Below, piece by piece: positions 14,723-22,912 of a stretch of DNA of 64,000 nucleotides; position 1 is the first letter of the stretch, and the number at the start of each line of letters is the position of its first letter. The DNA is taken from contig NZ_JBNPMZ010000005.1 in the NCBI RefSeq assembly GCF_050314255.1, positions 107,653 to 171,652 on the forward strand, written 5' to 3'. This DNA comes from Claveliimonas sp034178805. Its GTDB lineage: Bacteria > Bacillota > Clostridia > Lachnospirales > Lachnospiraceae. The notes under the pieces were generated by a model. It made no database searches and was not told the DNA's origin. It saw nothing but the letters and a program-made list of their open reading frames with translations. Made by a program: the position numbers and the translations under genes.

Positions 14723-15768
14723 TACAGAAAATTCAAACCGGAAAACCTTATTCTGTTTATATCGGCAACGGACTTCTCCCGCAGGTCGGAAGTATTTTTA
14801 CTGAAGCACTTCCGGACCTTTCCGGGAAGTCTGTAGTTATTATCAGTGACTCCAATGTCATGCCCCTCTATTGTGAGACGGTAAAGAATTCCTTTCAGGA
14901 TACCGGATGCCGCGTATATACTTATGAGATTCCTGCCGGAGAAACTTCAAAGAACTGGACTCTCCTGGGGGAAGTTCTGGAATATCTCGCTGGACTTGAA
15001 ATTACAAGAAGCGATTACCTGATCGCCCTTGGAGGCGGTGTTGTCGGCGATCTTACCGGTTTTGCCGCATCTATTTATCTGCGTGGGATTTCTTTTCTGC
15101 AGATACCGACTACACTGCTGGCTGCAGTTGACTCCTCCGTCGGAGGCAAAACTGCTGTAGATCTGAAAGCCGGAAAAAACCTTGCCGGAACCTTCTGGCA
15201 GCCGCGTGCCGTATTATGTGACACCGATGTGTTCGGAACACTTTCTGAGAAAATATTTCTGGATGGGGTCGCTGAAAGCATTAAATACGGCATTTTAAGA
15301 GATAAGAAGCTGTATGAGAATATTCTCCATGGAGGACTCAAAAATAATTGCAACAACATTGTTGCTTCCTGCATCGCCATGAAAGGGGAAATCGTATCTG
15401 AGGACGAATTCGACCGGGGAACCAGAGAGCTTCTGAATCTCGGACACACCTTCGGTCATGCGATTGAGGCTTGCAGCAGCTATGAAATCAGCCATGGACA
15501 TGCCGTTGCGATCGGTATGAGCATCGCGGGCAAAGTTTCCTGCCAGTTAGGGCTTTGCTCGGAAGCCTGCAGCGAAGAAATCACTGCTGCCCTGCAAACT
15601 CTTGGCTTCGACCTGACATGCCCTTATCCAATGGACACCCTTTACCAGATAATGCTACGTGATAAGAAGAGACGCGGCAATACCATTGACCTGATACTTC
15701 CTTTCGAAATTGGAGACTGCAGAATCTATCCTGTAGCAATAGAAAAACTTGAGGAGATTACGCACTAA
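14716..15768 (+). CDS. aroB: 3-dehydroquinate synthase
   Basis: A 350-residue NAD- and metal-dependent enzyme that cyclises DAHP to 3-dehydroquinate, the second shikimate pathway step. NAD-binding and catalytic motifs are intact: LGGGVVGDLTGFAAS, IPTTLLAAVDSSVGGK, KAGKNL, and the zinc-binding HTFGHAIE. The start ATG at 14716 lies inside the end of aroF (overlap ATGTTAG), which indicates translational coupling of the first two pathway enzymes. The stop codon lies within the stem region of a terminator (15746-15792). Confidence 0.96.
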   Translation: MLVQKIQTGKPYSVYIGNGLLPQVGSIFTEALPDLSGKSVVIISDSNVMPLYCETVKNSFQDTGCRVYTYEIPAGETSKNWTLLGEVLEYLAGLEITRSDYLIALGGGVVGDLTGFAASIYLRGISFLQIPTTLLAAVDSSVGGKTAVDLKAGKNLAGTFWQPRAVLCDTDVFGTLSEKIFLDGVAESIKYGILRDKKLYENILHGGLKNNCNNIVASCIAMKGEIVSEDEFDRGTRELLNLGHTFGHAIEACSSYEISHGHAVAIGMSIAGKVSCQLGLCSEACSEEITAALQTLGFDLTCPYPMDTLYQIMLRDKKRRGNTIDLILPFEIGDCRIYPVAIEKLEEITH

Positions 15769-15792
15769 GCGCAATCTCCTCAAGTTTTTTTA
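15746..15792. terminator. Terminator overlapping the aroB stop
   Basis: AACTTGAGGAGATT (15746-15759) pairs perfectly with AATCTCCTCAAGTT (15773-15786), followed by T7. The left arm is the last codons of aroB; the structure also faces the convergent DUF1847 gene. Confidence 0.9.
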
Positions 15793-16446
15793 TTCAGATT
15801 TCTCTTCTTTTTCCGGGAAAAGCTTACTCTTATAATAGTATTCTGCCGAATACAAAGCCGCTACCGGATTATGACCCAGCACACGGTCCTTCGTAACTGC
15901 AGTTGTAACCAGTGCATTGGAATATTTATAAAACAAACTGTCATGACCGACACAGAGACCTACCACAACATTCAGATCTGTTCCTGCTTCATTCAGAAGT
16001 TTTGCCTGCATGATTGGATTACAGGTATGTGCTCCGAGCTTTTCATGCTCCTTTGGAAGCCCGATCTCATGCTTCGGAATACATCCCACCTTACAGCCTA
16101 CACCGTACACTTCAAAACCATGATAACGGAAAATCTTTGCCAGCATCCTGGATTCTCTGATAAGCCCCACACAGGTGGCAATTCCGATCTTTTTTGCTCC
16201 AATCCGCTTTGCATACTCCATAATCTCCTGAACACGGGTCAGATTACAGTATCCGTCATATTCCACACCTGCTGCCGCCTGCATGCTGCGCTGATTCTCT
16301 TCCTCCTGATACAGAGCCTTAACCTCTGCAATATCTTCCTCCGTCACTGTCTGTGTGGTTGGACAGAATGCCGGGAACTCTCCTTTTCCCTTGTCACAGT
16401 GAACCACTCCACAGTCAATACAGGATAATACTTTATCTTCGCTCAT
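15790..16446 (-). CDS. DUF1847 cysteine-rich protein
   Basis: A 218-residue soluble protein of the DUF1847 family found in anaerobes. It starts with a metal-binding-like segment (CIDCGVVHCDKG and a later FCPTTQ) and has further conserved cysteines in GIATCVGL, GVGCKVGCIPKHEIG, HTCNP and VGLCVGHDS, suggesting a metal or iron-sulfur site. The segments KKIGIATCVGL and NVVVGLCVGHD look like two strands of an alpha/beta fold. No biochemical role is established that I know of. It is convergent with aroB and divergent from DUF1836. Confidence 0.88.
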   Translation of the reverse strand: MSEDKVLSCIDCGVVHCDKGKGEFPAFCPTTQTVTEEDIAEVKALYQEEENQRSMQAAAGVEYDGYCNLTRVQEIMEYAKRIGAKKIGIATCVGLIRESRMLAKIFRYHGFEVYGVGCKVGCIPKHEIGLPKEHEKLGAHTCNPIMQAKLLNEAGTDLNVVVGLCVGHDSLFYKYSNALVTTAVTKDRVLGHNPVAALYSAEYYYKSKLFPEKEEKSE

Positions 16447-16585
16447 TTTAAACCTCCCTGTCCCGGCAATTCAAAACTCGCTCGCCGGATCTTCTTTCAT
16501 TATTATACAGGAATCCATTGACTCACTCAATATAGATATGACGTTTCTATAGAAGGTTTTTCCATAAAAAATTCTTTTATAAATC

Positions 16586-16614
16586 TTGCCATCTAGTTTT
16601 TAATACTATATAAT
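16586..16614 (+). promoter_or_regulatory. Sigma-A promoter of the DUF1836 gene
   Basis: TTGCCA (16586-16591) and TATAAT (16609-16614) with a 17-base spacer, 22 bases before the ATG at 16636. Confidence 0.8.
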
Positions 16615-16635
16615 GGATATATTGAGGTGATAATT

Positions 16636-17241
16636 ATGAAAGTAGACGAAAAAGACATGCTGAACAGCATTTTGGAAAGCATCTCCCGTATTGACTATAT
16701 AAAAGCAGAAGACATTCCAAATATAGAATTGTACATGGATCAGGTGACTACCTTTATGGAATCACAGCTTGAATCCACCAAACGTTATCCGGAAGATAAG
16801 ATTCTGACCAAGACGATGATTAATAATTATGCGAAGAACCATCTTCTTCCGCCTCCGGTAAAGAAAAAATATTCCAAGGAACACGTACTGCTCCTGATAT
16901 TCATTTACTATTTTAAAAATCTTCTGTCTATCAAGGATATTGAGACCCTTCTGGCGCCTATTGCTGAAAAGGATTTTAATAATGGGGAAGAGTTTTCCCT
17001 CACTGATATATATGAAGAGGTGTGTCAGCTTCAAAAATCCAGAATTGATTCACTATCCAAAGATGTAGCACGAAAATTTCAGGTTTCCTCCGAATCCTTT
17101 GCCGATGCTCCCGAGGACGAGCAGGAGTATTTAAAACTGTTTTCCTTCATATGCAGTCTTGCATTTGATGTGTATGTAAAGAAACAACTGATTGAAAAAC
17201 TGATAGACACCCTGCCCGAACCGGATCATAAGAAGAAATAA
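16636..17241 (+). CDS. DUF1836 domain protein (putative DNA-binding regulator)
   Basis: A 201-residue protein. ATG 16636 is preferred over the GTG at 16627 because GAGGTG is six bases before it. The region 60-150 (TKTMINNYAKNHLLPPPVKKKYSKEHVLLL) matches DUF1836, which has a MerR-like winged helix arrangement: a helix-turn-helix read-head followed by KKYSKEH and an all-helical part. Members are thought to act as regulators, sometimes sporulation- or stress-linked; that is from family context. It has its own promoter and a terminator at 17245-17271. No metal or ligand motif is seen. Confidence 0.85.
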   Translation: MKVDEKDMLNSILESISRIDYIKAEDIPNIELYMDQVTTFMESQLESTKRYPEDKILTKTMINNYAKNHLLPPPVKKKYSKEHVLLLIFIYYFKNLLSIKDIETLLAPIAEKDFNNGEEFSLTDIYEEVCQLQKSRIDSLSKDVARKFQVSSESFADAPEDEQEYLKLFSFICSLAFDVYVKKQLIEKLIDTLPEPDHKKK

Positions 17242-17244
17242 AGA

Positions 17245-17271
17245 CTGCGCTCACGCGCAGCCTTTTATTTT
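17245..17271. terminator. Terminator between DUF1836 and yerC
   Basis: CTGCGC-TCAC-GCGCAG followed by CCTTTTATTTTTT on the plus strand; lies between convergent genes. Confidence 0.85.
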
Positions 17272-17555
17272 TTGTTGATTCGTTCAAATACCATGTCATA
17301 TCCATCATTGCCATAATTCAGAGAGCGGTTCACACGACTGATAGTTGCCGTAGAAGCTCCTGTCTTATCTGCAATCTCCAGATATGTCTTCTTTTCTCTG
17401 AGCATCTTTGCCACCTCAAATCTCTGGGACAGTGAAAGTAACTCATTGATTGTACAAATATCTTCAAAAAAAGTATAACACTCTTCCTTATCTTTCAGAC
17501 TTAATATAGCACTAAACAGATAGTCAACCGCCTCTGTTCTGATTTTCTTACTCAT
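17265..17555 (-). CDS. yerC: YerC/YecD family TrpR-related protein
   Basis: A 96-residue all-helical protein of the YerC/YecD group, related to the Trp repressor. The helix-turn-helix is KTYLEIADKTGASTATISRVNRSL (read here in parts: the recognition helix is GASTATISRVNR). It lacks an obvious tryptophan pocket, and the regulatory target is not established for this clade. GGAGAG precedes the ATG at 17555. It lies between DUF1836 and the PHP hydrolase and is transcribed with neither overlapping. Confidence 0.9.
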   Translation of the reverse strand: MSKKIRTEAVDYLFSAILSLKDKEECYTFFEDICTINELLSLSQRFEVAKMLREKKTYLEIADKTGASTATISRVNRSLNYGNDGYDMVFERINKK

Positions 17556-17646
17556 TTAATTCTCTCCTCCGTAATACAACTTATTACGTTTACATTTTAA
17601 CACATTAAATTTTTAAAGTCCATAGAATCAGGATAATAAATTATTT

Positions 17647-18378
17647 TTATCGGTTTCTTTTCAGTGATGCCTTCAATTTCTGAAGAGAAGTATTTGCGAT
17701 CAACTGCTCCGGAAAGTCCGCTTCCCTCAGAGCCTTTGATGAGTACAACGTATTGGCAATATCCGCATCCACATGAGCGTCACTGCCCAACACAACCATG
17801 ACTCCGCATTTCTTACAGATTCTCAGCATCTTGACATCATTTTCCCATGTATTGACACGAAATCCTCCCGGTTTGAGGGATGAATTATTCAGTTCCAGAA
17901 TAGTTCCCGTCCGCCTTGCAGTATCCACCAGTTCTTCATAATCCAGCTCAAACCGTCCATCATCCGGATGACCGATAATATCTACATAGTCACATGCCAT
18001 AGCCCTGCAGTATGCCTGCATATTTTTCTCAAGCCCTCTGCTTTTCCCGTAACAGGGAGAATGCATACTCGCAATGGAAATATCCAGATCTTTTACCAGA
18101 TCTCCCGGAAGGTCCAGTGTGCCATTCTCATCCATTATATTAAGCTCCGTTCCAAAAAGCAGCTCTATTCCATACATTTGTCGTGGTACGACCCGCAGAT
18201 TTTGAAAATAAAACAGATGACAGCTCCCCGGCATCTCAGGTGCATGCTCTGTAATTGCAAGCCCTTCCAGCCCCATTTTAGCGGCACAGGCTGCCATTTC
18301 CCGAATGGTATTATAGGCATGTCCACTGGCCAGAGTATGGGTATGAGTGTCTACTGCTATTTTAATCTGTTCTGACAT
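17647..18378 (-). CDS. PHP-domain phosphatase, YcdX type
   Basis: A 243-residue metal-dependent hydrolase of the polymerase and histidinol phosphatase superfamily. ATG 18378 is chosen because AAGGA lies six bases upstream; two earlier in-frame ATGs are too close to it. The metal-binding motifs are all present: DTHTHTLASGHAYN at the start, ITEHAPEMPG, GTELNIMD, ASMHSPCYG, IGHPDDGRFELDY and LGSDAHV. E. coli YcdX is a trinuclear zinc phosphatase with alkaline phosphatase activity; the natural substrate here is unknown. It stands alone between yerC and two small genes on the other strand. Confidence 0.9.
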   Translation of the reverse strand: MSEQIKIAVDTHTHTLASGHAYNTIREMAACAAKMGLEGLAITEHAPEMPGSCHLFYFQNLRVVPRQMYGIELLFGTELNIMDENGTLDLPGDLVKDLDISIASMHSPCYGKSRGLEKNMQAYCRAMACDYVDIIGHPDDGRFELDYEELVDTARRTGTILELNNSSLKPGGFRVNTWENDVKMLRICKKCGVMVVLGSDAHVDADIANTLYSSKALREADFPEQLIANTSLQKLKASLKRNR

Positions 18379-18515
18379 TTTCATTCCTTCTTTCTTCATT
18401 TCCGATATATGGAAGTATTATACAGTATGTGATTTGAATTTTCTACACATTCTATTCATGAAAATTAATCGCGTTCCTGACTTTTAAGGCGCTGTAGAAT
18501 AAGGAGGTCCTGTTC

Positions 18516-18731
18516 ATGAATGAAAAGAAGCCGAATCCGGAAAAGTCTGTACCGGATTTATCCGAAAATGAAAAGATTATTGATTCCTATGATTATCTGG
18601 CAAATGCAGCCTCCCCCTGGGACTGTACCGGCCTCATTCCGTCTGCTCCGCTTTCAAAGGAAGAATTAGAGTCTTATGAATCTATTTACAAATTTGAGCC
18701 TCCGACGCTTCCCCCGAAATCCGAAGAATAG
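18516..18731 (+). CDS. Small acidic proline-rich protein, unknown
   Basis: A 71-residue hydrophilic protein with a strong AAGGAGG ribosome binding site before ATG 18516. It is rich in Glu, Ser and Pro, has no hydrophobic segment, and ends EPPTLPPKSEE. The segment SPWDCTGLIPSAP is the only ordered-looking part. It is the first of two genes; the next begins 57 bases downstream on the same strand. Function unknown. Confidence 0.7.
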   Translation: MNEKKPNPEKSVPDLSENEKIIDSYDYLANAASPWDCTGLIPSAPLSKEELESYESIYKFEPPTLPPKSEE

Positions 18732-18788
18732 ACTGTTGTCATCATATTCTTTTCGTGCATATAGTAAAAGAAAAAGGAGTCCGACTCC

Positions 18789-19265
18789 ATGGCAAATCCT
18801 GTACTGGTACCTGTGAGCGGAATCGTCCAGAATATTACCCCGCTAATTAACGACTGTTGCAGTACAATGGTATCCATACGAAATAACAATGGGATCACAA
18901 ACTTTATCATTTCTCCTGCAACTTATGTCATTCAGGAAACAAGGCTTCGCGCCGGAATGCCTGTCACCGCTTTCTACGACGCAAACCTTCCGATTCCGCT
19001 CATTTTCCCTCCGCAATACCAGGCGGTCATCATAGGCAGACACAATCCCGGTGAGACCGTCTATGCCGGCTATTTCGACGAGAATCTGGTCGCTGAAGAC
19101 AATTCTCTGAAGCTCAATCTGTCACGCTCCGCAGAGGTAATAACCACAAATGGACAGCGCTTCAGCTGCTCTCCCGCCGGTCAGTTTCTCATTGTTTTTT
19201 ACACGAATACAACCCGAAGTATACCACCGCAGACTACACCGCGGCGTATTATTGTAATGTGTTGA
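18789..19265 (+). CDS. Conserved clostridial beta-rich protein of unknown function
   Basis: A 158-residue protein with no signal peptide, predicted largely beta from its alternating pattern (VSGIVQNITPLI, TMVSIRNNNG, FIISPATYVIQETRL, GMPVTAFYDANLP, YQAVIIGRHNPGE, YAGYFDENLVAEDNSLKLNL). This arrangement resembles an OB-like fold of the kind seen in proteins that discuss metal or nucleic-acid contacts, but no catalytic signature is seen. AAAAGGAG precedes ATG 18789. Paired with the preceding 71-residue gene and ended by the terminator at 19273-19307. Homologues are common in Lachnospiraceae and Clostridium (from memory); no function is assigned. Confidence 0.75.
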   Translation: MANPVLVPVSGIVQNITPLINDCCSTMVSIRNNNGITNFIISPATYVIQETRLRAGMPVTAFYDANLPIPLIFPPQYQAVIIGRHNPGETVYAGYFDENLVAEDNSLKLNLSRSAEVITTNGQRFSCSPAGQFLIVFYTNTTRSIPPQTTPRRIIVMC

Positions 19266-19272
19266 CTAAAAG

Positions 19273-19307
19273 AGGTGTGCTGTTTTCCTGCAGCACACCT
19301 TCTGTTT
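19273..19307. terminator. Terminator between the small-gene pair and cysK
   Basis: AGGTGTGCTG pairs with CAGCACACCT (19273-19300), followed by TCTGTTTTTA; convergent genes share it. Confidence 0.85.
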
Positions 19308-20234
19308 TTATTCAAATAACGGTGTGGAAAAATATCTCTCCGCCGTATCCGGCAGCACCGTCACCACCGTTTTTCCCTTACCCAGCTTTTTTGCCATACG
19401 AAGAGCCGCAGCAACATTGGTTCCACTGGAGATTCCACACATCAGGCCTTCTTTTCTTGCAAGGTCCTTTGCAGTCTCCAACGCTTCTTCATCAGTAACA
19501 ATCGTGATCTCATCATAAATATCCATATTCATGATACCCGGGATCACACCATCACCGATTCCCATCTGAAGATGGGTCCCTACTTCTTTTCCGGAAAGGA
19601 TTGCCGCGTACTCCGGCTCAATCACCCAGATTTCCATATCCGGATTCTCTGCCTTTAATGTCTCTCCGATTCCGGTAATGGTTCCTCCGGTTCCGAATCC
19701 GGAACAGAATCCATGAATCGGCTTACCTACCTGCTCCAGAATCTCTCTGCCCGTCTGACTGCGATGAGCTTCTGAGTTTGCAGGATTTTCAAACTGCTGA
19801 GGCACGAATACATTCGGATTTTCCTTCGCCATACGAAGCGCCGTATCCATACATTCCTTAATACAATCTCCGATATTGCCCGCATCGTGAATCAGCTTCA
19901 CCTCTGCCCCGTAATTCTGTACCAGCTTTCTTCTCTCCTCACTGACAGAATCCGGCATGATGATCACTGTCTTGTATCCTTTGACTGCACCGATCAATGC
20001 CAGCCCGATTCCCTGATTTCCACTGGTAGGCTCCACAATTATTGTGTCTTTGTGAATAAGACCCTGTTTTTCTGCTGTCTCAATCATATTGAGAGCTGTT
20101 CTGGTCTTAATAGACCCTCCCACATTTACTGCTTCAAATTTCACAAGAACCTCTGCGTCATCCGGTCCGGTCATACGATTCAGCCGTATCATCGGTGTGT
20201 TACCGGTTGCTTCCAGCACATTATTATATACCAT
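19308..20234 (-). CDS. cysK: Cysteine synthase (O-acetylserine sulfhydrylase)
   Basis: A 308-residue PLP enzyme that makes cysteine from O-acetylserine and sulfide. The PLP lysine is Lys43 in VGGSIKTR (the usual motif is PGGSVKDR, so the flanking Asp is replaced by Thr), with the substrate loop TSGNQGIGLALIGAVKGY, the phosphate-binding GFGTGGTITGIG and the Ser of GISSGTNVAA. The altered active-site loop and the asparagine-glutamine in SGNQG leave room for a relative such as a beta-substituting paralogue. It is a single gene; no serine acetyltransferase is adjacent. Confidence 0.9.
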   Translation of the reverse strand: MVYNNVLEATGNTPMIRLNRMTGPDDAEVLVKFEAVNVGGSIKTRTALNMIETAEKQGLIHKDTIIVEPTSGNQGIGLALIGAVKGYKTVIIMPDSVSEERRKLVQNYGAEVKLIHDAGNIGDCIKECMDTALRMAKENPNVFVPQQFENPANSEAHRSQTGREILEQVGKPIHGFCSGFGTGGTITGIGETLKAENPDMEIWVIEPEYAAILSGKEVGTHLQMGIGDGVIPGIMNMDIYDEITIVTDEEALETAKDLARKEGLMCGISSGTNVAAALRMAKKLGKGKTVVTVLPDTAERYFSTPLFE

Positions 20235-20301
20235 TTCCTTTTATCCTCTTATTTCTATCCTTAATATTTGATATATGCAGTTTAGGTACAATCCGGTGAA
20301 C

Positions 20302-22908
20302 CTATTCCTGCATAGTTTTATCCCAAAGGCAACATCCGCCTTTATAATTTGCTTTTGCATAATAAAGAGCCCGGTCTGCCTTTTTGAAACACTCCATGAT
20401 ATAGCGTTCATTTTCTTTACAAACAGCAACTCCCGCAGAACATGCCGCCTGAATATCATTACCTATTATTTCCTTACGGTATTTCCGACAGATTTCCGCT
20501 CCCTTTTTCAGTGCATATGATCCGGATGGGATTTTTTTCTGAATTAGAATAAACTCATCTCCTCCGTAGCGGGCCATAATATCTGCACTTCTTACACTTG
20601 CGCGCAATAGTTTTGCAAACAGCTGAATCATCTGATCACCTGCCTCATGGCCACAACTGTCATTTACTTCTTTCAGATTATCCAGATCGAAGAAATAAAC
20701 CGCCACCGGGAGATCCTCCGAAGAAATGTTATTTAATTCTACATGAAGTCCACGTCGATTTAACATTCCTGTAAGATAATCTCTGAAAGCAGCCTCCTGA
20801 AGCTGACGTTCTTTTTCATGATTCATCGATATTCCAAAAAGTCTTCGGATACGCTTCTTAAGACTATAGCTCTGAAATGGCTTTGCAGCAAAATCATCTG
20901 CCCCGTTCTTATATGCATTCATTTCCAGCATATCATCATGAACGCCTGTAGCCAGCACAGGAATCCTTAATATATCTTTTTTACTGTTCAGATACTCCAG
21001 TATCTCAAATCCGGCATTATTCGACAAAGAAAGATCCACGATCACCGCTGCCATTTCTGTCCTGTGTTCCTGCAGATACCGAATAGCCGTCGGTGCATCC
21101 TCCGCTTCCAGAACGTGATAAGTATTTTCATACGCCTCCCGAACCATGTTCCGGTAATATTCCTCATCGTCTGCTACCAGAAGACAGCGGCTCCAATCCA
21201 GATTCTTTCTGATGTCGTCACTATCTTCTCTTTCCATCTCCTGCATCAGCAGCTTCTCAAATTCTTCTGCCGGCATTGGGCGGGCAAAATAAAATCCCTG
21301 GGCATAATCACATCCCACATCCTTTAATATCTGTAGCTGTTCATATGTTTCCACACCCTCTGCCACAACACTTAAATTTCTCCAATGAGCAAGTCTCAAT
21401 ACGAATTTTAAAATACTTTCATTAATCGGTTTTGCAGTTTCCGCCTGAACAAAATTGATATCAAGCTTCAAAACGTCCAGTACCATCTGGCTTAAAGTAT
21501 TCAATGAAGAATATCCGCTTCCAAAATCATCCAGTTCAATGACAAATCCCATATTTTTTAATTTACTTACCATATCAACAATCAGATGACTGTTTTCCAT
21601 ATAGGCACTCTCTGTGATTTCCAGATGAAGCTCCTTGGGTGATATTTCGTATCGATTCACCATGTCAGAAAGAATCTCTGCCAGATCATTATAGTAAAAA
21701 TCCGCACGGGACACATTTACAGAAACAGAGATACGCGGATACTGCTTTTCTCTCCATTTTTTCAACGTGGAACAGGTTTTTTCCCAAATATGCTGGTCCA
21801 TCCGGGCAATAAACCCATTCTTTTCAAATAAGGGAATGAAATCCGCCGGTGAAATCAATCCTCTCTGCGGATGATTCCATCGAACCAGCGCTTCGGCACC
21901 TGCCAACCCTCCATCTAACAGACTGAATTTGGGCTGAAAATAAACTTCAAACTGTTCATGCTCCAGAGCCATCTCCATTTCATCCACAATAGCCTGTTCA
22001 TGCATCAGCTTTTCTCTTAACTTTCCGTCATAAACAGAGATATTTTTGAAATATTGTCCTTTGATGCTCTCAACGGCTAACACTGCACGGTCACACATCT
22101 GTTCAACAGGAATGGATGGATCCGTAATCTGATAGATTCCAAGCTTTATCCCCAGATTTCTCGCACTTGAAAGGCGATTAATCTGCTGATACATTTCATG
22201 GCAGATTTCTTCTGTAATGTCACAAGTGCGTTCTCTCAGCCACATAAACCGATCTGCATTATAGCGGCTGAAAATCTCATTTTCCCGAAGCTTTGCAAAT
22301 CTCTCTCTGAAATAATCCGCAATCTCGCAAAGAAGGCGATCACCGGATTTGATCCCAAATACATCATTGTACAGTTTAAAATTCTCAATATTAAAGCATA
22401 CAATGTCATACATTTTATCCGGATTCTGAGCTAAAATCTCTTTTACCTGCTGACAAAAATATCCCTTCGTATACAGTCCTGTCAGACGGTCATAACGATA
22501 TTCATTAGCCAGAGCAGCAGCCTCACGGAGAAAGATCATATTTTCAATGATATGCAAAATAATCTCGGGGCGGTATGGCTTTGGCAGAAAGTCTGATGCC
22601 CCGCGGCTCAACGCCTTCGCCTCCTCCTTCTCTCCTCCCTCCTGCGTCATAACAATGACCGGAATGGATGCATACTGAGGATTCGCTTTAACAGTGTCTA
22701 AAAATGTATAACCGTCCATAACCGGCATCATAACATCAAGAAGAATCAAATCCACAGAACCCGTGTGTAACTCCAGACATTCCAGTCCCTGCTGACCATT
22801 CTCTGCCTCCAGAACCTGGTATTTCTCAGACAGAATATCTTTTAAAAACTCACGATTGATCAAATTATTTTCTACGACTAAGATTTGTTTCTTTCTAATA
22901 TTTCTCAT
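20302..22908 (-). CDS. Multidomain c-di-GMP regulator: REC-GGDEF-EAL-REC-GGDEF
   Basis: An 868-residue cytoplasmic regulator starting at ATG 22908, five bases after the stop of the acyl-CoA ligase. Order: receiver domain 1 (phospho-acceptor Asp58 in LILLDVMMP); a degenerate GGDEF domain (signature replaced by NADRF, about 150-290) unlikely to be active; an EAL phosphodiesterase domain with key residues intact (AEALVRWNHP, VSVNVSRADF, EITES, LDDFGSGYSSL, LKLD, AEGVET); receiver domain 2 (VIVDLSLS acceptor, about 580-700); and an intact GGDEF diguanylate cyclase domain (RYGGDEF, about 715-868). It can therefore break and make cyclic di-GMP, possibly switched by phosphorylation of either receiver. 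No sensor kinase is adjacent. Confidence 0.9.
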   Translation of the reverse strand: MRNIRKKQILVVENNLINREFLKDILSEKYQVLEAENGQQGLECLELHTGSVDLILLDVMMPVMDGYTFLDTVKANPQYASIPVIVMTQEGGEKEEAKALSRGASDFLPKPYRPEIILHIIENMIFLREAAALANEYRYDRLTGLYTKGYFCQQVKEILAQNPDKMYDIVCFNIENFKLYNDVFGIKSGDRLLCEIADYFRERFAKLRENEIFSRYNADRFMWLRERTCDITEEICHEMYQQINRLSSARNLGIKLGIYQITDPSIPVEQMCDRAVLAVESIKGQYFKNISVYDGKLREKLMHEQAIVDEMEMALEHEQFEVYFQPKFSLLDGGLAGAEALVRWNHPQRGLISPADFIPLFEKNGFIARMDQHIWEKTCSTLKKWREKQYPRISVSVNVSRADFYYNDLAEILSDMVNRYEISPKELHLEITESAYMENSHLIVDMVSKLKNMGFVIELDDFGSGYSSLNTLSQMVLDVLKLDINFVQAETAKPINESILKFVLRLAHWRNLSVVAEGVETYEQLQILKDVGCDYAQGFYFARPMPAEEFEKLLMQEMEREDSDDIRKNLDWSRCLLVADDEEYYRNMVREAYENTYHVLEAEDAPTAIRYLQEHRTEMAAVIVDLSLSNNAGFEILEYLNSKKDILRIPVLATGVHDDMLEMNAYKNGADDFAAKPFQSYSLKKRIRRLFGISMNHEKERQLQEAAFRDYLTGMLNRRGLHVELNNISSEDLPVAVYFFDLDNLKEVNDSCGHEAGDQMIQLFAKLLRASVRSADIMARYGGDEFILIQKKIPSGSYALKKGAEICRKYRKEIIGNDIQAACSAGVAVCKENERYIMECFKKADRALYYAKANYKGGCCLWDKTMQE

Positions 22909-22912
22909 TTTT

